Assembly: GCF_900109195.1 (NCBI RefSeq)
Contig: NZ_FNZG01000004.1
Location: 62,001-126,000, forward strand
DNA from: Pseudooceanicola nitratireducens
GTDB lineage: Bacteria > Pseudomonadota > Alphaproteobacteria > Rhodobacterales > Rhodobacteraceae
DNA: 64,000 bases
Reading direction: 5' to 3'
The stretch's first letter is position 1. The number at the start of each line of letters is the position of its first letter. Shown here piece after piece: positions 9,809 to 19,405 of the stretch. The notes under the pieces were generated by a model. It saw only the letters and a list, made by a program, of their open reading frames with translations, was not told where the DNA came from and made no database searches. The position numbers and the translations under genes are program-made.

Positions 9809-9827
9809 GCCGGGGTTATTCCCCGGC
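9809..9827. terminator. Hairpin between sufS and the tetR gene
   Basis: GCCGGGG and CCCCGGC form a perfect 7-bp stem around TTATT. The stop codon of the converging TetR gene sits in the loop. There is no T tract on either strand, so it may slow or end transcription from both sides only partially. Confidence 0.4.
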
Positions 9828-10382
9828 AAGCCGCGCCAGAACCTCGCCCGCGCTGTGCAGACCCACGGTCGACCGCTGTGCGCGGGCGCGGGCGACGCCT
9901 CCATCCAGGGCGGCCAGAACGGTGGTCGCCAGCTCTTCGGGCATGTCGGCACCGCCCTCGGCCAGATTGTCGGCCAACTGGCGCGAGGCATCGCGATAAG
10001 CCTGGGCGATCCGGCTGCGCAGCGCGGTTTCACCCGGTTCGACCTCTTGCGCCAATAGCGACAGCAGTGCGCCCTGTGCATAGTCATGCGCTTCAAGCGA
10101 GGCCGCGGCGTCGGTGAAAAGGCGTGTGATCTGAATGCACGCCCTGGCACCGCCATCGGCCGTGCGGGCGAAACGCGCCGCCATATCCTCGGCCAGGTAA
10201 TCGACGGCGGCGATGGTCAGCGCCTGCTTTCCCCCCGGAAAATGATGATACATCGACCCCTTGGGAACGCCGGCGTGGTCGAGGATCGCAGAGACCCCGG
10301 TCGCGTGGTAGCCCCGGGACTGGTACAGCGCCACGGCGGCGCGGATCAGGCGAAGGCGGGTTTCTTGCCCCTGGCGGGTCAT
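9816..10382 (-). CDS. TetR-family transcriptional regulator
   Basis: The 188-residue protein starts MTRQGQETRLRLIRAAVALY and has the TetR N-terminal helix-turn-helix, with GYHATGVSAILDHAGVPKGSMYHHFPGGK over residues 25-52. The KGSMYHHFPGGKQAL form is typical of the LmrA/YxaF subgroup, which often represses a neighbouring transporter or detoxifying enzyme. No such neighbour is present: it converges on sufS and is followed upstream by the histidine kinase. The ligand-binding domain covers residues 60-185. Target unknown. Confidence 0.9.
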   Translation of the reverse strand: MTRQGQETRLRLIRAAVALYQSRGYHATGVSAILDHAGVPKGSMYHHFPGGKQALTIAAVDYLAEDMAARFARTADGGARACIQITRLFTDAAASLEAHDYAQGALLSLLAQEVEPGETALRSRIAQAYRDASRQLADNLAEGGADMPEELATTVLAALDGGVARARAQRSTVGLHSAGEVLARLAGE

Positions 10383-10439
10383 GGCGCACCTTTGTGTTGA
10401 ACGGCAGGCCGCCAGTTTACCCCGGATGGACCACTTGGT

Positions 10440-13070
10440 CTAGGTCGCGGCGGGCTGAGCATCCGATGACAAGGGACCGGGGCGCAGGTCGGTGATCTCG
10501 GCCCGGATCTCGGGCCATTGATCCAGGATCCCCGACACAAGGCGCGCGGTCTTTTCCGTCTGACCGGCGCGTTCCGATTGTTCGGCATTGGCCAGCGCAC
10601 GGTGCAGCGGCGCGATCCCAAGGCTGGCGGCGGCACCGGCCAGGGCATGCAGGGCTTCGGCAAGGCCCAGGTCGGGCGTGCTGCGCGCGGTGGCGGCGGC
10701 GTTCAGAAGGTTCGGCAGGTCGCGATCTGTCTCGCTTAGGAAGGCGTCGATCAGCTTGGTGGCGGTTTCGGCGGGCAGGGCGCCCAGCAGGGCCGACAGG
10801 GTCAGCTGCGACGGCTGGAGCCTGTCGCCGCTGTCGGACTTGATCCCAAGCGCTAGGCTGATCTGATCGTAAAGAAGTTGCCGGTCCAGGGGCTTGTGCA
10901 GGATCGCATCCATGGCGCGCATGGCTTCGGACATGTCCAGCGCCCCGGCCATATGGGCTGTCAGCGCCACGATCCGCGTTGCCTTGTTCGGGCCGTCGCC
11001 CTGGCGGATGTGGTGCGCGGCTGTCGGGCCATCGATCACGGGCATCGAGATGTCCATCAGGATCAGATCAAAGGCGGCCGTGGCGCAATGATCCAGACAG
11101 TCGGCCCCGTTTACCGCCTCGGTCACGATATGGCCCTCAAGCTCCAGCAGGCGGCGGGCGATCAGCCGGTTCGTCGCGTTGTCCTCGACCAGAAGGATGC
11201 GGGCGCGGGGCAGGTCGGGCGCGCGTGTCTTGCGCGTCTTTGTGGCCTCGTCCTGGGCGACCGGGGGCAGAGGCAACCGCAACCAGAAGACCGATCCTTC
11301 GCCTTCTTCGCTTTCCGCGCCGATTTCGCCGTCCATGGCGTCGACCAGGCTGCGGGTGATGCCAAGACCAAGGCCGGTGCCTTTGATCTGCTGGCGGATG
11401 GCGGTGTCGGCGCGGAAGAAATCGTCGAAGATATGCGCCAGTTCGTCCGCGGTCATGCCCATGCCGGTGTCCATCACCTGGATCTCGACCACCTCCTTGG
11501 TGCCGCGCGCCACTTCGATTGCGATCTCTCCGGCGCGGGTGAACTTGATCGCATTGGCGACAAGGTTGGTGATGATCTGGCGGATGCGGTCCGGGTCGCC
11601 GCGCACCCATCCAAGCGGCGTGTCCCGCACCAGGGTCAGGCTGTTGTCCAGCTGCTGGGCCGAAGGTTCGGCGGCCAGGACGATTTCATCCAGCAAGGCA
11701 TCCAGATCGAAGGGCCGCAGCGACAGCTTGGGCCCGCCTTCGATCTGGGTCAGGTCCAGCACGTCGTCGACCAGCGACACCAGCGACTTGGCCGAGCTTT
11801 TGATGACCGGGAAATAGGTGTCGAAACTTTCGGTGGCCCTGGCACCGCTTTGGGATTCGGCCTCGATCAATTCGATGGCCCCGAGGATCCCGTTCAGGGG
11901 TGTGCGCATCTCGTGACTGACGACGCCCAGGAACCGGGCCTTGGCCCGTTCGCCGGCGCGGGCGGTGTCGCGCGATTGCTTCAACTCTTGCTCGACCTCG
12001 ACCTGGTGAGAGATATCGCGGATCACGGCCACACAGATGGGGCGACTGGAAAGCGTTGAAATGTCTATGGAAATCTCGACGGGGAATTCCGCCCCGGTCT
12101 GGCGGAACCCTGTCAGGCGCAGGCGGCTCTGCCGTCCGGACCGCGCGGCATCGAACAGCGATCGGCCCGTGATGGGAAGCAGTCTGCCGCTTTCTTCCTT
12201 TGCCAGCAGGCGATAGATGCGGGCGTTGCTTTCGGGCAGGGCGCGGGTGCCGAACATCTCTTCCCCGGCGCGGTTGAGGTTCAGCACATGGCCCGCCTGA
12301 TCGAACACCACGATGGCATCGCGCGAGGTGGAAAAGATCGCTTCGAGCCGGGCGGACGAGGCCAGGTTTTCCTTCAGGCGGTTGTCGGACACCGCCGCCT
12401 CGCGCCGGAACAGCAGGGTGATCATCGTCAGCGTGACCAGAAGCACGCCGGTGGCCTCGGCCAGGCGGATCAGAACGGAGGAAATCTCTTTCCGCTTGGT
12501 GTCCGAATTCAGCGCAAGGCCTCGGTTGCCGATGGTCAGGATACGCCGGATCGAGGGGTGCAGCGCGTCCAGCCGGGCGCGCATTTCGGGCAGGTCGGCC
12601 AGCAGCGCGGCGTCGGTCTGATCGATCAGCTCAGCCAGGCCAAAGATCTCATCCGCGACCCTCTGGAAATCCTCTTCGATATTGCCGCCCGAAACCGCCG
12701 GGTCATACAGCGTACCGTCCCGAATGGTCTGCACGCGGGAATAAAGGATGTCGTAGCGGCGGCGCAGCTGTCCCAGGTCAGGCGGCAGCGGATCGCTGTA
12801 GTTCAGCGCGTCGGCCCGTTCGACCTGAATGGCGAAGGTCAGATATTCGACCTCAAGCTGGGTCAGGGTCCATTGCACGTTGTCGAAGGGAGAGCTTTCA
12901 AGTTCTCCCATCTTGGCGCGCACGTCGGTCAGCAGATAGACGACGACAAAGGCCGATATTACAAAGAAAAGGCCCGGCAGGCCGAAGCGATACCAGGTCC
13001 GTCCCCGGTCGCCGGGCGCATTGGGGTTTTTCTTTTTCGTCGTCCGGGTCAGAGGTTGCGGGCCCTTCAC
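10440..13070 (-). CDS. Hybrid sensor histidine kinase with receiver and HPt domains
   Basis: The 876-residue inner-membrane kinase has membrane spans near residues 28-48 and 197-222 around a helical periplasmic domain, a PAS domain near 250-365, an H-box HEMRTPLNG with the phospho-histidine near 385, ATP-binding boxes NLVANAIKFT and DTGMGMT, a receiver with aspartate near 672 (LILMDISMPVIDG), and a C-terminal HPt-like segment (ALHALAGAAASLG) with histidine near 808. It therefore holds a full His-Asp-His relay. The start is a GTG at 13070 with a poorly placed AGGG. The gene lies directly behind the secreted protein at 13075-13602 and opposite a response regulator, its likely partners. Confidence 0.92.
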   Translation of the reverse strand: MKGPQPLTRTTKKKNPNAPGDRGRTWYRFGLPGLFFVISAFVVVYLLTDVRAKMGELESSPFDNVQWTLTQLEVEYLTFAIQVERADALNYSDPLPPDLGQLRRRYDILYSRVQTIRDGTLYDPAVSGGNIEEDFQRVADEIFGLAELIDQTDAALLADLPEMRARLDALHPSIRRILTIGNRGLALNSDTKRKEISSVLIRLAEATGVLLVTLTMITLLFRREAAVSDNRLKENLASSARLEAIFSTSRDAIVVFDQAGHVLNLNRAGEEMFGTRALPESNARIYRLLAKEESGRLLPITGRSLFDAARSGRQSRLRLTGFRQTGAEFPVEISIDISTLSSRPICVAVIRDISHQVEVEQELKQSRDTARAGERAKARFLGVVSHEMRTPLNGILGAIELIEAESQSGARATESFDTYFPVIKSSAKSLVSLVDDVLDLTQIEGGPKLSLRPFDLDALLDEIVLAAEPSAQQLDNSLTLVRDTPLGWVRGDPDRIRQIITNLVANAIKFTRAGEIAIEVARGTKEVVEIQVMDTGMGMTADELAHIFDDFFRADTAIRQQIKGTGLGLGITRSLVDAMDGEIGAESEEGEGSVFWLRLPLPPVAQDEATKTRKTRAPDLPRARILLVEDNATNRLIARRLLELEGHIVTEAVNGADCLDHCATAAFDLILMDISMPVIDGPTAAHHIRQGDGPNKATRIVALTAHMAGALDMSEAMRAMDAILHKPLDRQLLYDQISLALGIKSDSGDRLQPSQLTLSALLGALPAETATKLIDAFLSETDRDLPNLLNAAATARSTPDLGLAEALHALAGAAASLGIAPLHRALANAEQSERAGQTEKTARLVSGILDQWPEIRAEITDLRPGPLSSDAQPAAT

Positions 13071-13074
13071 ATCC

Positions 13075-13602
13075 CTATTCGGTGAAAACGATCTGCTCCA
13101 GCTGCCAGATGGAATTGGCGTAGATCACCTCGGAACGGTACATCGGATCGGTGTCGAAAGGATAGACGATCCACAGCGGCCCTTTGTCCCGCAGCGTCAT
13201 CGGCTGGCCGTTGCGCGCATAGGCGATCAGCGCGGTACGTTCGCTGTAATGCGCAATCGGCACTTCGATCTGATAGCCATTCGCGGCGATCAGGGTGAAA
13301 CTGGCCGCGTTCAGCCGGTCCATCGTCAATGTCTCATCCAGATTGGTGAGAATGGCCAGAAGGTCCGCCATGGCCAACCCGGTGAATTCCTGCGGCCCCT
13401 CGGTCCAGATGGTCGAGGTCGTAAAGCTTTGCGACGGCAGTGAAGTCAGCGCGTCACGATCCAGCACATATGTCTGATCGGGCACGATAATTGTCAGAAT
13501 CGGGTCGGCGGCTTCGGTTGGCAATGCGATCTCGGCCTGGGCGGTTGCGGGAAACAATGCCAGGGCGAGATTGATGACTATCATGGCCAGGTGTTGTCGC
13601 AT
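13075..13602 (-). CDS. Secreted sulfite-oxidase-fold-like protein, cysteine-free
   Basis: A 175-residue protein with a signal peptide (MRQHLAMIVINLALALFPAT, cleavage after AQA). The mature part, with DRDALTSLPSQSF, WTEGPQEFTGLAMADLL, and LRDKGPLWIVYPFD, resembles the molybdopterin-binding domain of sulfite-oxidase-family proteins. The family's molybdenum ligand is a cysteine, and this protein has no cysteine at all, so enzymatic molybdenum chemistry is unlikely. It starts behind GGAAGGA and ends 4 bases before the histidine kinase, so I infer that it is a periplasmic partner or ligand receptor for that kinase. Confidence 0.75.
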   Translation of the reverse strand: MRQHLAMIVINLALALFPATAQAEIALPTEAADPILTIIVPDQTYVLDRDALTSLPSQSFTTSTIWTEGPQEFTGLAMADLLAILTNLDETLTMDRLNAASFTLIAANGYQIEVPIAHYSERTALIAYARNGQPMTLRDKGPLWIVYPFDTDPMYRSEVIYANSIWQLEQIVFTE

Positions 13603-13749
13603 GCCGAATTTCCTTCCAACGTCCGCATAGATACAAATTGAGTCCTAGTTTCTTTTCATTGCCGTGTCGTAAACGTCTCGGCAAGTTTTTGGCACATACC
13701 CTGTGCTTTTGGGTAGTGTCTGAGTCGGATTCGCAAGAGGGTTGCAAGT

Positions 13750-14340
13750 ATGGGTAGAGTACTGTTGGCCGATGATCATGAGCTGGTCCGCGAGACCATA
13801 GCCGCCTATCTCACGCAGAATGGCGCACATGAGGTGACCTCGGTCGGCAGTTTCGACGAGGCGGTCGCGGCGCTGAAGGCGGATGACTATGATCTGGTGA
13901 TGCTGGACTACCGCATGCCGGGGATGGAGGCGCTGGATGGTCTGCGTGACGTGGCCGCGACCTATCCCAACACGCCTTTTGCCCTGATTTCCGGCGCTGC
14001 GGGCCCCGATATCGCCCGCCACGCCATCGATTCCGGCGCTGCCGGTTTCCTGCCGAAAACGCTGGCCCCGGCGGAACTGATGGAGGCGGTCGACACGCTG
14101 ATCGCCGGCGGCTTCTTCCTGCCGGATGAGGCCGTGGCCAAAATGTCGTCGAGCCTGACCCCGCGCGAACTTGAGGTCGTGCGCGGCATTGCGGCGGGCA
14201 AGTCGAACAAGGAAATCGCCCGGGATCTGGGTGTTCAGGAAGTCACGATCAAGCTGCATGTGAAGACCCTGTCGCGCAAGCTTGATGCCCGGAACCGCAC
14301 CCATGCGGCCATGCGGGCGCGGGATAACGGTCTGGTCTGA
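13750..14340 (+). CDS. LuxR/NarL-type response regulator
   Basis: The 196-residue protein begins MGRVLLADDHELVRETIAAY. The receiver domain has the acidic pair DDH near residue 8 and the phospho-acceptor aspartate near residue 53 in VMLDYRMPGMEAL. The C-terminal LuxR helix-turn-helix, LTPRELEVVRGIAAGKSNKE, is at residues 136-155 and is followed by VQEVTIKLHVKTLSRKLDARNRTHA. It is divergent from the secreted protein and hybrid kinase pair and is the most likely output of that relay. Confidence 0.92.
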   Translation: MGRVLLADDHELVRETIAAYLTQNGAHEVTSVGSFDEAVAALKADDYDLVMLDYRMPGMEALDGLRDVAATYPNTPFALISGAAGPDIARHAIDSGAAGFLPKTLAPAELMEAVDTLIAGGFFLPDEAVAKMSSSLTPRELEVVRGIAAGKSNKEIARDLGVQEVTIKLHVKTLSRKLDARNRTHAAMRARDNGLV

Positions 14341-14379
14341 AGGGATAATTTCTGCTCGTACACGGGCGGTGAAATAGTC

Positions 14380-14396
14380 TTGGCTGATTAAGCCAA
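14380..14396 (+). terminator. Weak terminator-like hairpin after the response regulator
   Basis: TTGGCT and AGCCAA form a perfect 6-bp stem with a 5-base loop and are followed by TTTTC. This could end the response regulator transcript, 40 bases after its stop, or be an operator for the MCP gene 69 bases downstream. Confidence 0.4.
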
Positions 14397-14464
14397 TTTT
14401 CATTCGGTGGCGCGATAAAGCCTTGCAATGGCCCCATTGCGGGTAGGTTGCAAGGGATGGTGCT

Positions 14465-17401
14465 ATGCCCCGATTTGGAATTTCCGGAAAAATCGTCAGC
14501 GCGTTGATCGTGCTCAGCGGGCTGTCGATCGCGGTGATCGGCACGCTGATCTATTTCGACGCGCGATCCCGCCTGATTGAAGATGGGCGGCGGGTGTTGC
14601 AACGCGACGCGGCTGTGCGGGCCGTGATGCTTACCGAATGGGGCAAATCCGTCGAAGGCGACATCGGGTTTCAGGCGACCTCGCCCTCGGTCAGTTTTGC
14701 TGTGACCTCTCTTGCCAAGGCCCTGGACCGGCAGAAGGAAAAGGAAAACGGTCAATCCACCGGGTTCGACCGATCCTATAACCGGTCGAAGGAATATTTC
14801 AGCCTAGTGGCCGATCACGGCGGCTACCGCGATGTGGTGCTGACCGATGCCTCCGGGCGCGTGGTCTTCTCGCTTCGTGACCGGTCGGCCATTGGTGCAC
14901 AGGCCGGCGCGCTGGATCCAACCCTGGGCGGGTTGGTCGGGCAGATGATCGCCGGCAAGGAACCCGTCGCCCGGATCAGCGATTTTGCCCGTCAGGGGCA
15001 GGGGTTTCGCGCCTTTGCCGGGCAGGTGATCCTGTCGCAAGATCAGGTGCCGATCGGCGCCATCGTGTTGGAGCTGGACAGTACCCGCCTGGCCGAACTG
15101 TCAGCCGTCGGGGAACAGCCAGACGACGTGGCGCATTCCTATGTCGTTGACGCCTCGGGTATCATCCTGGCGGGCGCGCCCGACCTGGCCGGCGCAGACG
15201 CAATTGCCGAAGGCGACATTCGCATGACCGGCGTCTTCGGCGATCAGGACATCTCGCGTCTGGACGGGGAAGACCCCAGTTTCGTCGCCTTCGCGCCGGT
15301 CCGCATCCTGGGAAAAAGCTTCGCCCTCATCGTGGAAGAAGCGGAATACCACCTGGTCGCAGACGCCACCGATTTCGGCTATTCCACGTTGATCCGCGGC
15401 ACGGTGCTGATCCTGCTTGCGGGGGCCTTGGCATATGGCCTGACGATCTTCCTCGTCCGTCCGATCAACCGCATGACCGAAGCATTGGCCCGGATGCAGG
15501 GCGGGGATTATTCCACGCGCGTTCAGGCGACCCGATCCGGGGATGAGCTTCAGGTGATGGGCGAGGCCTTGGATGGCCTCCGGCAGGAACTTGAGGTCAG
15601 CCTGTCGCATCAGGCGGAAAACATCCGGCGCAGCGCTGCGCTTCAGGCGACCTCGGCCGCGCTGATGATGACGGATTCCGATTTCAATATCACCTATATG
15701 AACCCGGCAGTGATCAGCCTGTTGAACGACCGCCTTGTCGATTTCCGCACTGTCGATGCCAACTTTGATCCCTACGCTCTGATCGGCGTGAACATGGACC
15801 GGTTCCACAAACTGCCCGAGGTCGTTCGGAAAAGGCTCAGCCGGCCGGAAAACCTGCCTTTCTCGACCGACATTCATGTCGGGCAGGCCTTCATCCAGCT
15901 GAAGGTAGACGCGATGCAGGACGACGCTGGCGATAGCCAGGGGCTTGTTCTGGAATGGCTGGACGTAACCGAATTGCGCGGCGATCAGGCGGTTCTGAAA
16001 GCTATCCATGAGCATCAGTCCAAGGCCGAATTCGATCTGTCCGGTCGCCTCGGATCATGCAACGCCCGGTTCCGCGAGGCATGCCAATTTGCCGATCCTT
16101 CCGTGGCCAGCGGCCAGATCGACCGCGATCTGGTGCATTTCGACGGGGACAAGGACCTGCCGGTTCTGGATACGGTGTCCAAGGGGGATCCGGTGACGGG
16201 GCTGTTCCGCCACCTTCCGACGGATGCAATCTTTGAAGGCGGGGCCTTCCCGATCAAGGACCGCAGCAATGCCACCTCGGCCATGTTGTTTATCGGCAAG
16301 GACATTTCCGAAAGTCACCGGCAGATGGCTCAGGCCGAAGCCTACCGCAAGCAAATGGCCGAGGTGCAGACCCGCGTCGTGGAAACGCTCAGCATCGGAA
16401 TGAAGGCCATCTCGGCCGGGGACCTGACGCATCGGCTGACGCAGGATCTGGGCAGCGACTATGAACAGCTAAGGGCGGATTTCAATTCTTCGACCGAAAC
16501 GCTGAGCCAAGCAATTGCCTCGGTCTTCGATGAAACCAGCGCGATGCGCCAGGAGACCGCTGAAATCGTGAAGGCTGCGGATGAGATGGCGCGCCGGACG
16601 GAAATGCAGGCCTCGACCCTACAACAGACCGCCAGCAGCTTGGATGAGTTGACGCAAAGCGTCGCCTCGACTTCCGACGGGACACAACGGGCCAATTCGC
16701 TTGTTTCCAATGCACGCAGTTCTGCGCAGGACAGCGGCGAAATTGTGCAAGCCGCCGAACAGGCTATGTCGGCCATTTCTGACTCGTCCAAAGAAGTGGT
16801 CGAGGTCATTTCCCTTATCGAGGATATCGCGTTCCAGACAAACCTTTTGGCTCTGAATGCGGGCGTCGAAGCCGCCCGCGCGGGTGAGGCTGGTCGCGGT
16901 TTCGCCGTCGTGGCCACTGAAGTTAGGGCGCTGGCGCAACGGTGTTCGGATGCAGCATCCGAGATCTCGGATCTCATCTCGCGGTCGGGACAGCATGTAT
17001 CCCATGGCGTGGAATTGGTCGGCAAGACCGGTGCGGCGCTGAAAGGCATCGTGGAATCGATTGCCGAGGTTGCGTCACATATCGATGAAATTGCACGCGC
17101 AGGAGAGGAGCAAAGCAAAGGCCTTGGACAGATCAACCAGGCCGTGAACGACATCGACCACAATACACAACAAAACGCGGCCATGTTCGAAGAAACCACC
17201 GCAGCCGCCCATGCCCTAGCACACCGGGTCGAGGCGCTTGTTGGAACCGTTGGTCAGTTCAACATCGGGGTTGGCCGTGATTTTTCGAGCAAATCGGTTG
17301 TATCGGAAATTGCGTCGCCCTCTGAACAAAAAAGTAGCGCAGCGACCGGCACACATGGGGCCGATTCAACATCAAAATCTGATGAGTGGAGGGAGTTCTG
17401 A
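14465..17401 (+). CDS. Methyl-accepting chemotaxis protein with PAS domain and CheR/CheB pentapeptide
   Basis: The 978-residue receptor has membrane spans near residues 10-31 and 308-331 around a Cache-like periplasmic sensor, a HAMP domain near 332-385, a PAS domain near 396-510, and a second HAMP-like piece [18 protein letters not shown] near 650. The signalling hairpin tip, [20 protein letters not shown], starts near 787. The very C-terminus is DEWREF, which fits the xWxxF tether that recruits CheR and CheB. cheB starts at the last base of the stop codon. The ligand is unknown. Confidence 0.93.
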   Translation: MPRFGISGKIVSALIVLSGLSIAVIGTLIYFDARSRLIEDGRRVLQRDAAVRAVMLTEWGKSVEGDIGFQATSPSVSFAVTSLAKALDRQKEKENGQSTGFDRSYNRSKEYFSLVADHGGYRDVVLTDASGRVVFSLRDRSAIGAQAGALDPTLGGLVGQMIAGKEPVARISDFARQGQGFRAFAGQVILSQDQVPIGAIVLELDSTRLAELSAVGEQPDDVAHSYVVDASGIILAGAPDLAGADAIAEGDIRMTGVFGDQDISRLDGEDPSFVAFAPVRILGKSFALIVEEAEYHLVADATDFGYSTLIRGTVLILLAGALAYGLTIFLVRPINRMTEALARMQGGDYSTRVQATRSGDELQVMGEALDGLRQELEVSLSHQAENIRRSAALQATSAALMMTDSDFNITYMNPAVISLLNDRLVDFRTVDANFDPYALIGVNMDRFHKLPEVVRKRLSRPENLPFSTDIHVGQAFIQLKVDAMQDDAGDSQGLVLEWLDVTELRGDQAVLKAIHEHQSKAEFDLSGRLGSCNARFREACQFADPSVASGQIDRDLVHFDGDKDLPVLDTVSKGDPVTGLFRHLPTDAIFEGGAFPIKDRSNATSAMLFIGKDISESHRQMAQAEAYRKQMAEVQTRVVETLSIGMKAISAGDLTHRLTQDLGSDYEQLRADFNSSTETLSQAIASVFDETSAMRQETAEIVKAADEMARRTEMQASTLQQTASSLDELTQSVASTSDGTQRANSLVSNARSSAQDSGEIVQAAEQAMSAISDSSKEVVEVISLIEDIAFQTNLLALNAGVEAARAGEAGRGFAVVATEVRALAQRCSDAASEISDLISRSGQHVSHGVELVGKTGAALKGIVESIAEVASHIDEIARAGEEQSKGLGQINQAVNDIDHNTQQNAAMFEETTAAAHALAHRVEALVGTVGQFNIGVGRDFSSKSVVSEIASPSEQKSSAATGTHGADSTSKSDEWREF

Positions 17402-18489
17402 TGTCAGAGCGTCCCAATCTAGAAGTCGGTGCCAAATGCAGGGTTCTATTGGTCGATGATTCACCTGCCATACGGCAAATGCTGCGACTGGGCTTGGCCA
17501 AGCATCCACATATCGAAGTGGTAGGAGAAGCTGAGGACGCCTATGTCGCACGTGAAAGGATCAAGCAACTCAACCCGGATGTCATAACCCTCGACGTCGA
17601 GATGCCTCGCATGAATGGTCTGGACTTCCTTGAACGCATCATGCGGCTCAGACCCATGCCTGTCGTCATGCTTTCCAGTGTGACCAATCAGGGCAGTGTT
17701 GCTGCCGTTCGGGCGCTGTCGCTTGGGGCCGTCGACGTTCAGGTCAAACCGTCTGACGGTTTTGACGATCGTTTCATGAAGCGTCTAGCAGAGCGTTTGT
17801 TGACAGCGGGAACATCGAAGTTGCGCGTGCCCGGGCGGTTGCGAAACACTGGAAAAACAACGGCGGATACAACAGCTCGATTGAATGCTTGGAACGGAAA
17901 AATCGTTTTGATGGGTGCTTCCACCGGTGGAGTCGCCGCTATTGAGAGCGTCTTGAGGCGGCTGCCCAGCAATACACCTCCGGTCGTTATTGCCCAACAT
18001 ATGCCGGCCAGTTTTCTTAGCAGTTTTGTCGAAAGGTTGTCTCAGCGCATGGCAATGAATGTACAGGTCGCATCGGATGGTGTCGCTTTGCAACAAGGCA
18101 CGGTCTATTTAGCCCCAGGGGGCATGACGCACACAACAATACGCAGAGATGGGAGCCAGTTCATCTGTCAAGAACGGACGGGGCCGAAGATCAATGGCCA
18201 TCATCCGTCAGTGGATGCGTTGTTCCTTTCGGCGGTTGACTTTGCAGAGCATGTGATCGGCGTCATCTTGACAGGTCTTGGTCGCGACGGCGCTGATGGT
18301 TTGACCCAACTAAAGTGTGCCGGCGCGCAGACAATTGGTCAGGATGAGGCCTCTTGTGTGGTCTATGGGATGCCCCGTGCTGCGTTTGAGGCCGGTGCAG
18401 TCGGTATACAATTGCCGCTTGAACGTATGGCCAGCAAAATCTGCAGCTTTGCTGACCGCGGCCAAGATCCAATTAAAGTTTTTGAGTAA
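17401..18489 (+). CDS. cheB: Chemotaxis response regulator protein-glutamate methylesterase CheB
   Basis: CheB removes methyl groups from receptors and deamidates receptor glutamines. The 362-residue protein has a receiver with Asp65 in LDVEMPRMNG and a methylesterase domain with the catalytic triad Ser in GASTGG near residue 174, His in AQHMP near 200, and Asp in LGRDGADG near 296. I chose the ATG at 17401, which shares a base with the MCP stop and follows GGAGGGAG. This gene and the next ones are visibly poorer in G+C than the rest of the window. Confidence 0.95.
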   Translation: MSERPNLEVGAKCRVLLVDDSPAIRQMLRLGLAKHPHIEVVGEAEDAYVARERIKQLNPDVITLDVEMPRMNGLDFLERIMRLRPMPVVMLSSVTNQGSVAAVRALSLGAVDVQVKPSDGFDDRFMKRLAERLLTAGTSKLRVPGRLRNTGKTTADTTARLNAWNGKIVLMGASTGGVAAIESVLRRLPSNTPPVVIAQHMPASFLSSFVERLSQRMAMNVQVASDGVALQQGTVYLAPGGMTHTTIRRDGSQFICQERTGPKINGHHPSVDALFLSAVDFAEHVIGVILTGLGRDGADGLTQLKCAGAQTIGQDEASCVVYGMPRAAFEAGAVGIQLPLERMASKICSFADRGQDPIKVFE

Positions 18490-18498
18490 ATCAAAAAA

Positions 18499-19005
18499 AT
18501 GCAAACCACAATCACCCAAGGCGAATATGCAGTTGGAACACGTCCGGGCGAATTGATCTCGACCATACTTGGGTCTTGTGTTGCGATTTGCTTGTGGGAT
18601 GATCAGGCTAATGTTGGAGGCATGAATCATATATTGGTTGCCCAAACCAACATCGGTGGAGTCTTGAATGATTTTGCCGGTGTGAACGCCATGGAGCTGT
18701 TGATCAATGGAATGGTTCGGCGTGGTGCGGATCGGAACAATCTGAAGGCCAAGGTCTTTGGCGGGGCCAAGATGGTGACTGGGCTCTCTGACATTGGTGG
18801 CAAAAATGGAGAATTTGCGTTGGAGTATCTTCAACGCGAAGGCATTGTTTGCCTCGGTACTTCGATTGGCGGAACATCTGCGCGTCACATCAAATTTTAT
18901 CCCGCGGAAGGCCGTGTGATGCAAAAGATGGTTTCGGCTCCTGTCAGGGAAGAAGTGCCTGTGCCGACCCGTAAGCCTGCCGGGAACGATGTGGAATTGT
19001 TCTGA
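18499..19005 (+). CDS. cheD: Receptor glutamine deamidase CheD
   Basis: CheD deamidates receptor glutamines, and in several bacteria works with CheC-type phosphatases. The 168-residue protein begins MQTTITQGEYAVGTRPGELI. Cys27 in LGSC and His44 in GMNH fall at the positions of the catalytic cysteine and histidine of characterised CheD proteins. The family signature VFGGAKM is at about residue 95. It follows cheB by 9 bases on the plus strand and ends 15 bases before the convergent small gene at 19021. Confidence 0.95.
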   Translation: MQTTITQGEYAVGTRPGELISTILGSCVAICLWDDQANVGGMNHILVAQTNIGGVLNDFAGVNAMELLINGMVRRGADRNNLKAKVFGGAKMVTGLSDIGGKNGEFALEYLQREGIVCLGTSIGGTSARHIKFYPAEGRVMQKMVSAPVREEVPVPTRKPAGNDVELF

Positions 19006-19020
19006 GTTATATTATGGGGA

Positions 19021-19404
19021 TCAAAACCAAATATCCTGATCCTTGGTGACGGTTTGACCCAGATTGTTGGTCAAGGGAGCGATCGTTCCCTTCATATCTA
19101 CCGTATCAGAAAAATCTTGGATCGGAATCGCTGTCCCAGGTTCCCACATTACTTGACCACCAAAGCGCTGGAGGACAGCCAATAGGTCTCTTGCGTATTG
19201 CCGCGAGTAGTCCAAAGACTGAAGTGCCTGGATGGTAGAGGCATCCAAAGCATTGTCGTGGCATATGACTCGAGAAAGTGCCGTCTCAAGCGAAATAGCT
19301 GTGCTGTGGAGTTCTTCGAGACCGGTTCTAAGAACTTTGATAAATGCATCGATGTCGACGCAATCTTTCGATCCCGTTTCGTTGCTTTCAACCTGAGGAT
19401 GCAT
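19021..19404 (-). CDS. CheZ/CheT-like chemotaxis protein (candidate CheY-P phosphatase)
   Basis: This 127-residue helical protein has no standard annotation that I can recall from sequence alone. It contains IQALQSLDYSRQYARDLLAV near residues 58-77, which has the DxxxQ signature (Asp65, Gln69) within a long helix. In E. coli CheZ the same spacing is Asp143 and Gln147, where Gln147 does the CheY-P hydrolysis. The C-terminus TKDQDIWF is acidic and ends in aromatics, like the CheY-binding tail of CheZ. It follows cheY by one base and is cotranscribed with it. A CheZ-like protein called CheT is known in Sinorhizobium. Function here is inferred. Confidence 0.6.
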   Translation of the reverse strand: MHPQVESNETGSKDCVDIDAFIKVLRTGLEELHSTAISLETALSRVICHDNALDASTIQALQSLDYSRQYARDLLAVLQRFGGQVMWEPGTAIPIQDFSDTVDMKGTIAPLTNNLGQTVTKDQDIWF

Positions 19405-19405
19405 A

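Noticed and set aside
10878-12059. Plus-strand frame opposite the hybrid kinase
   Set aside because: Shadow of the kinase with no start signals and no domain.
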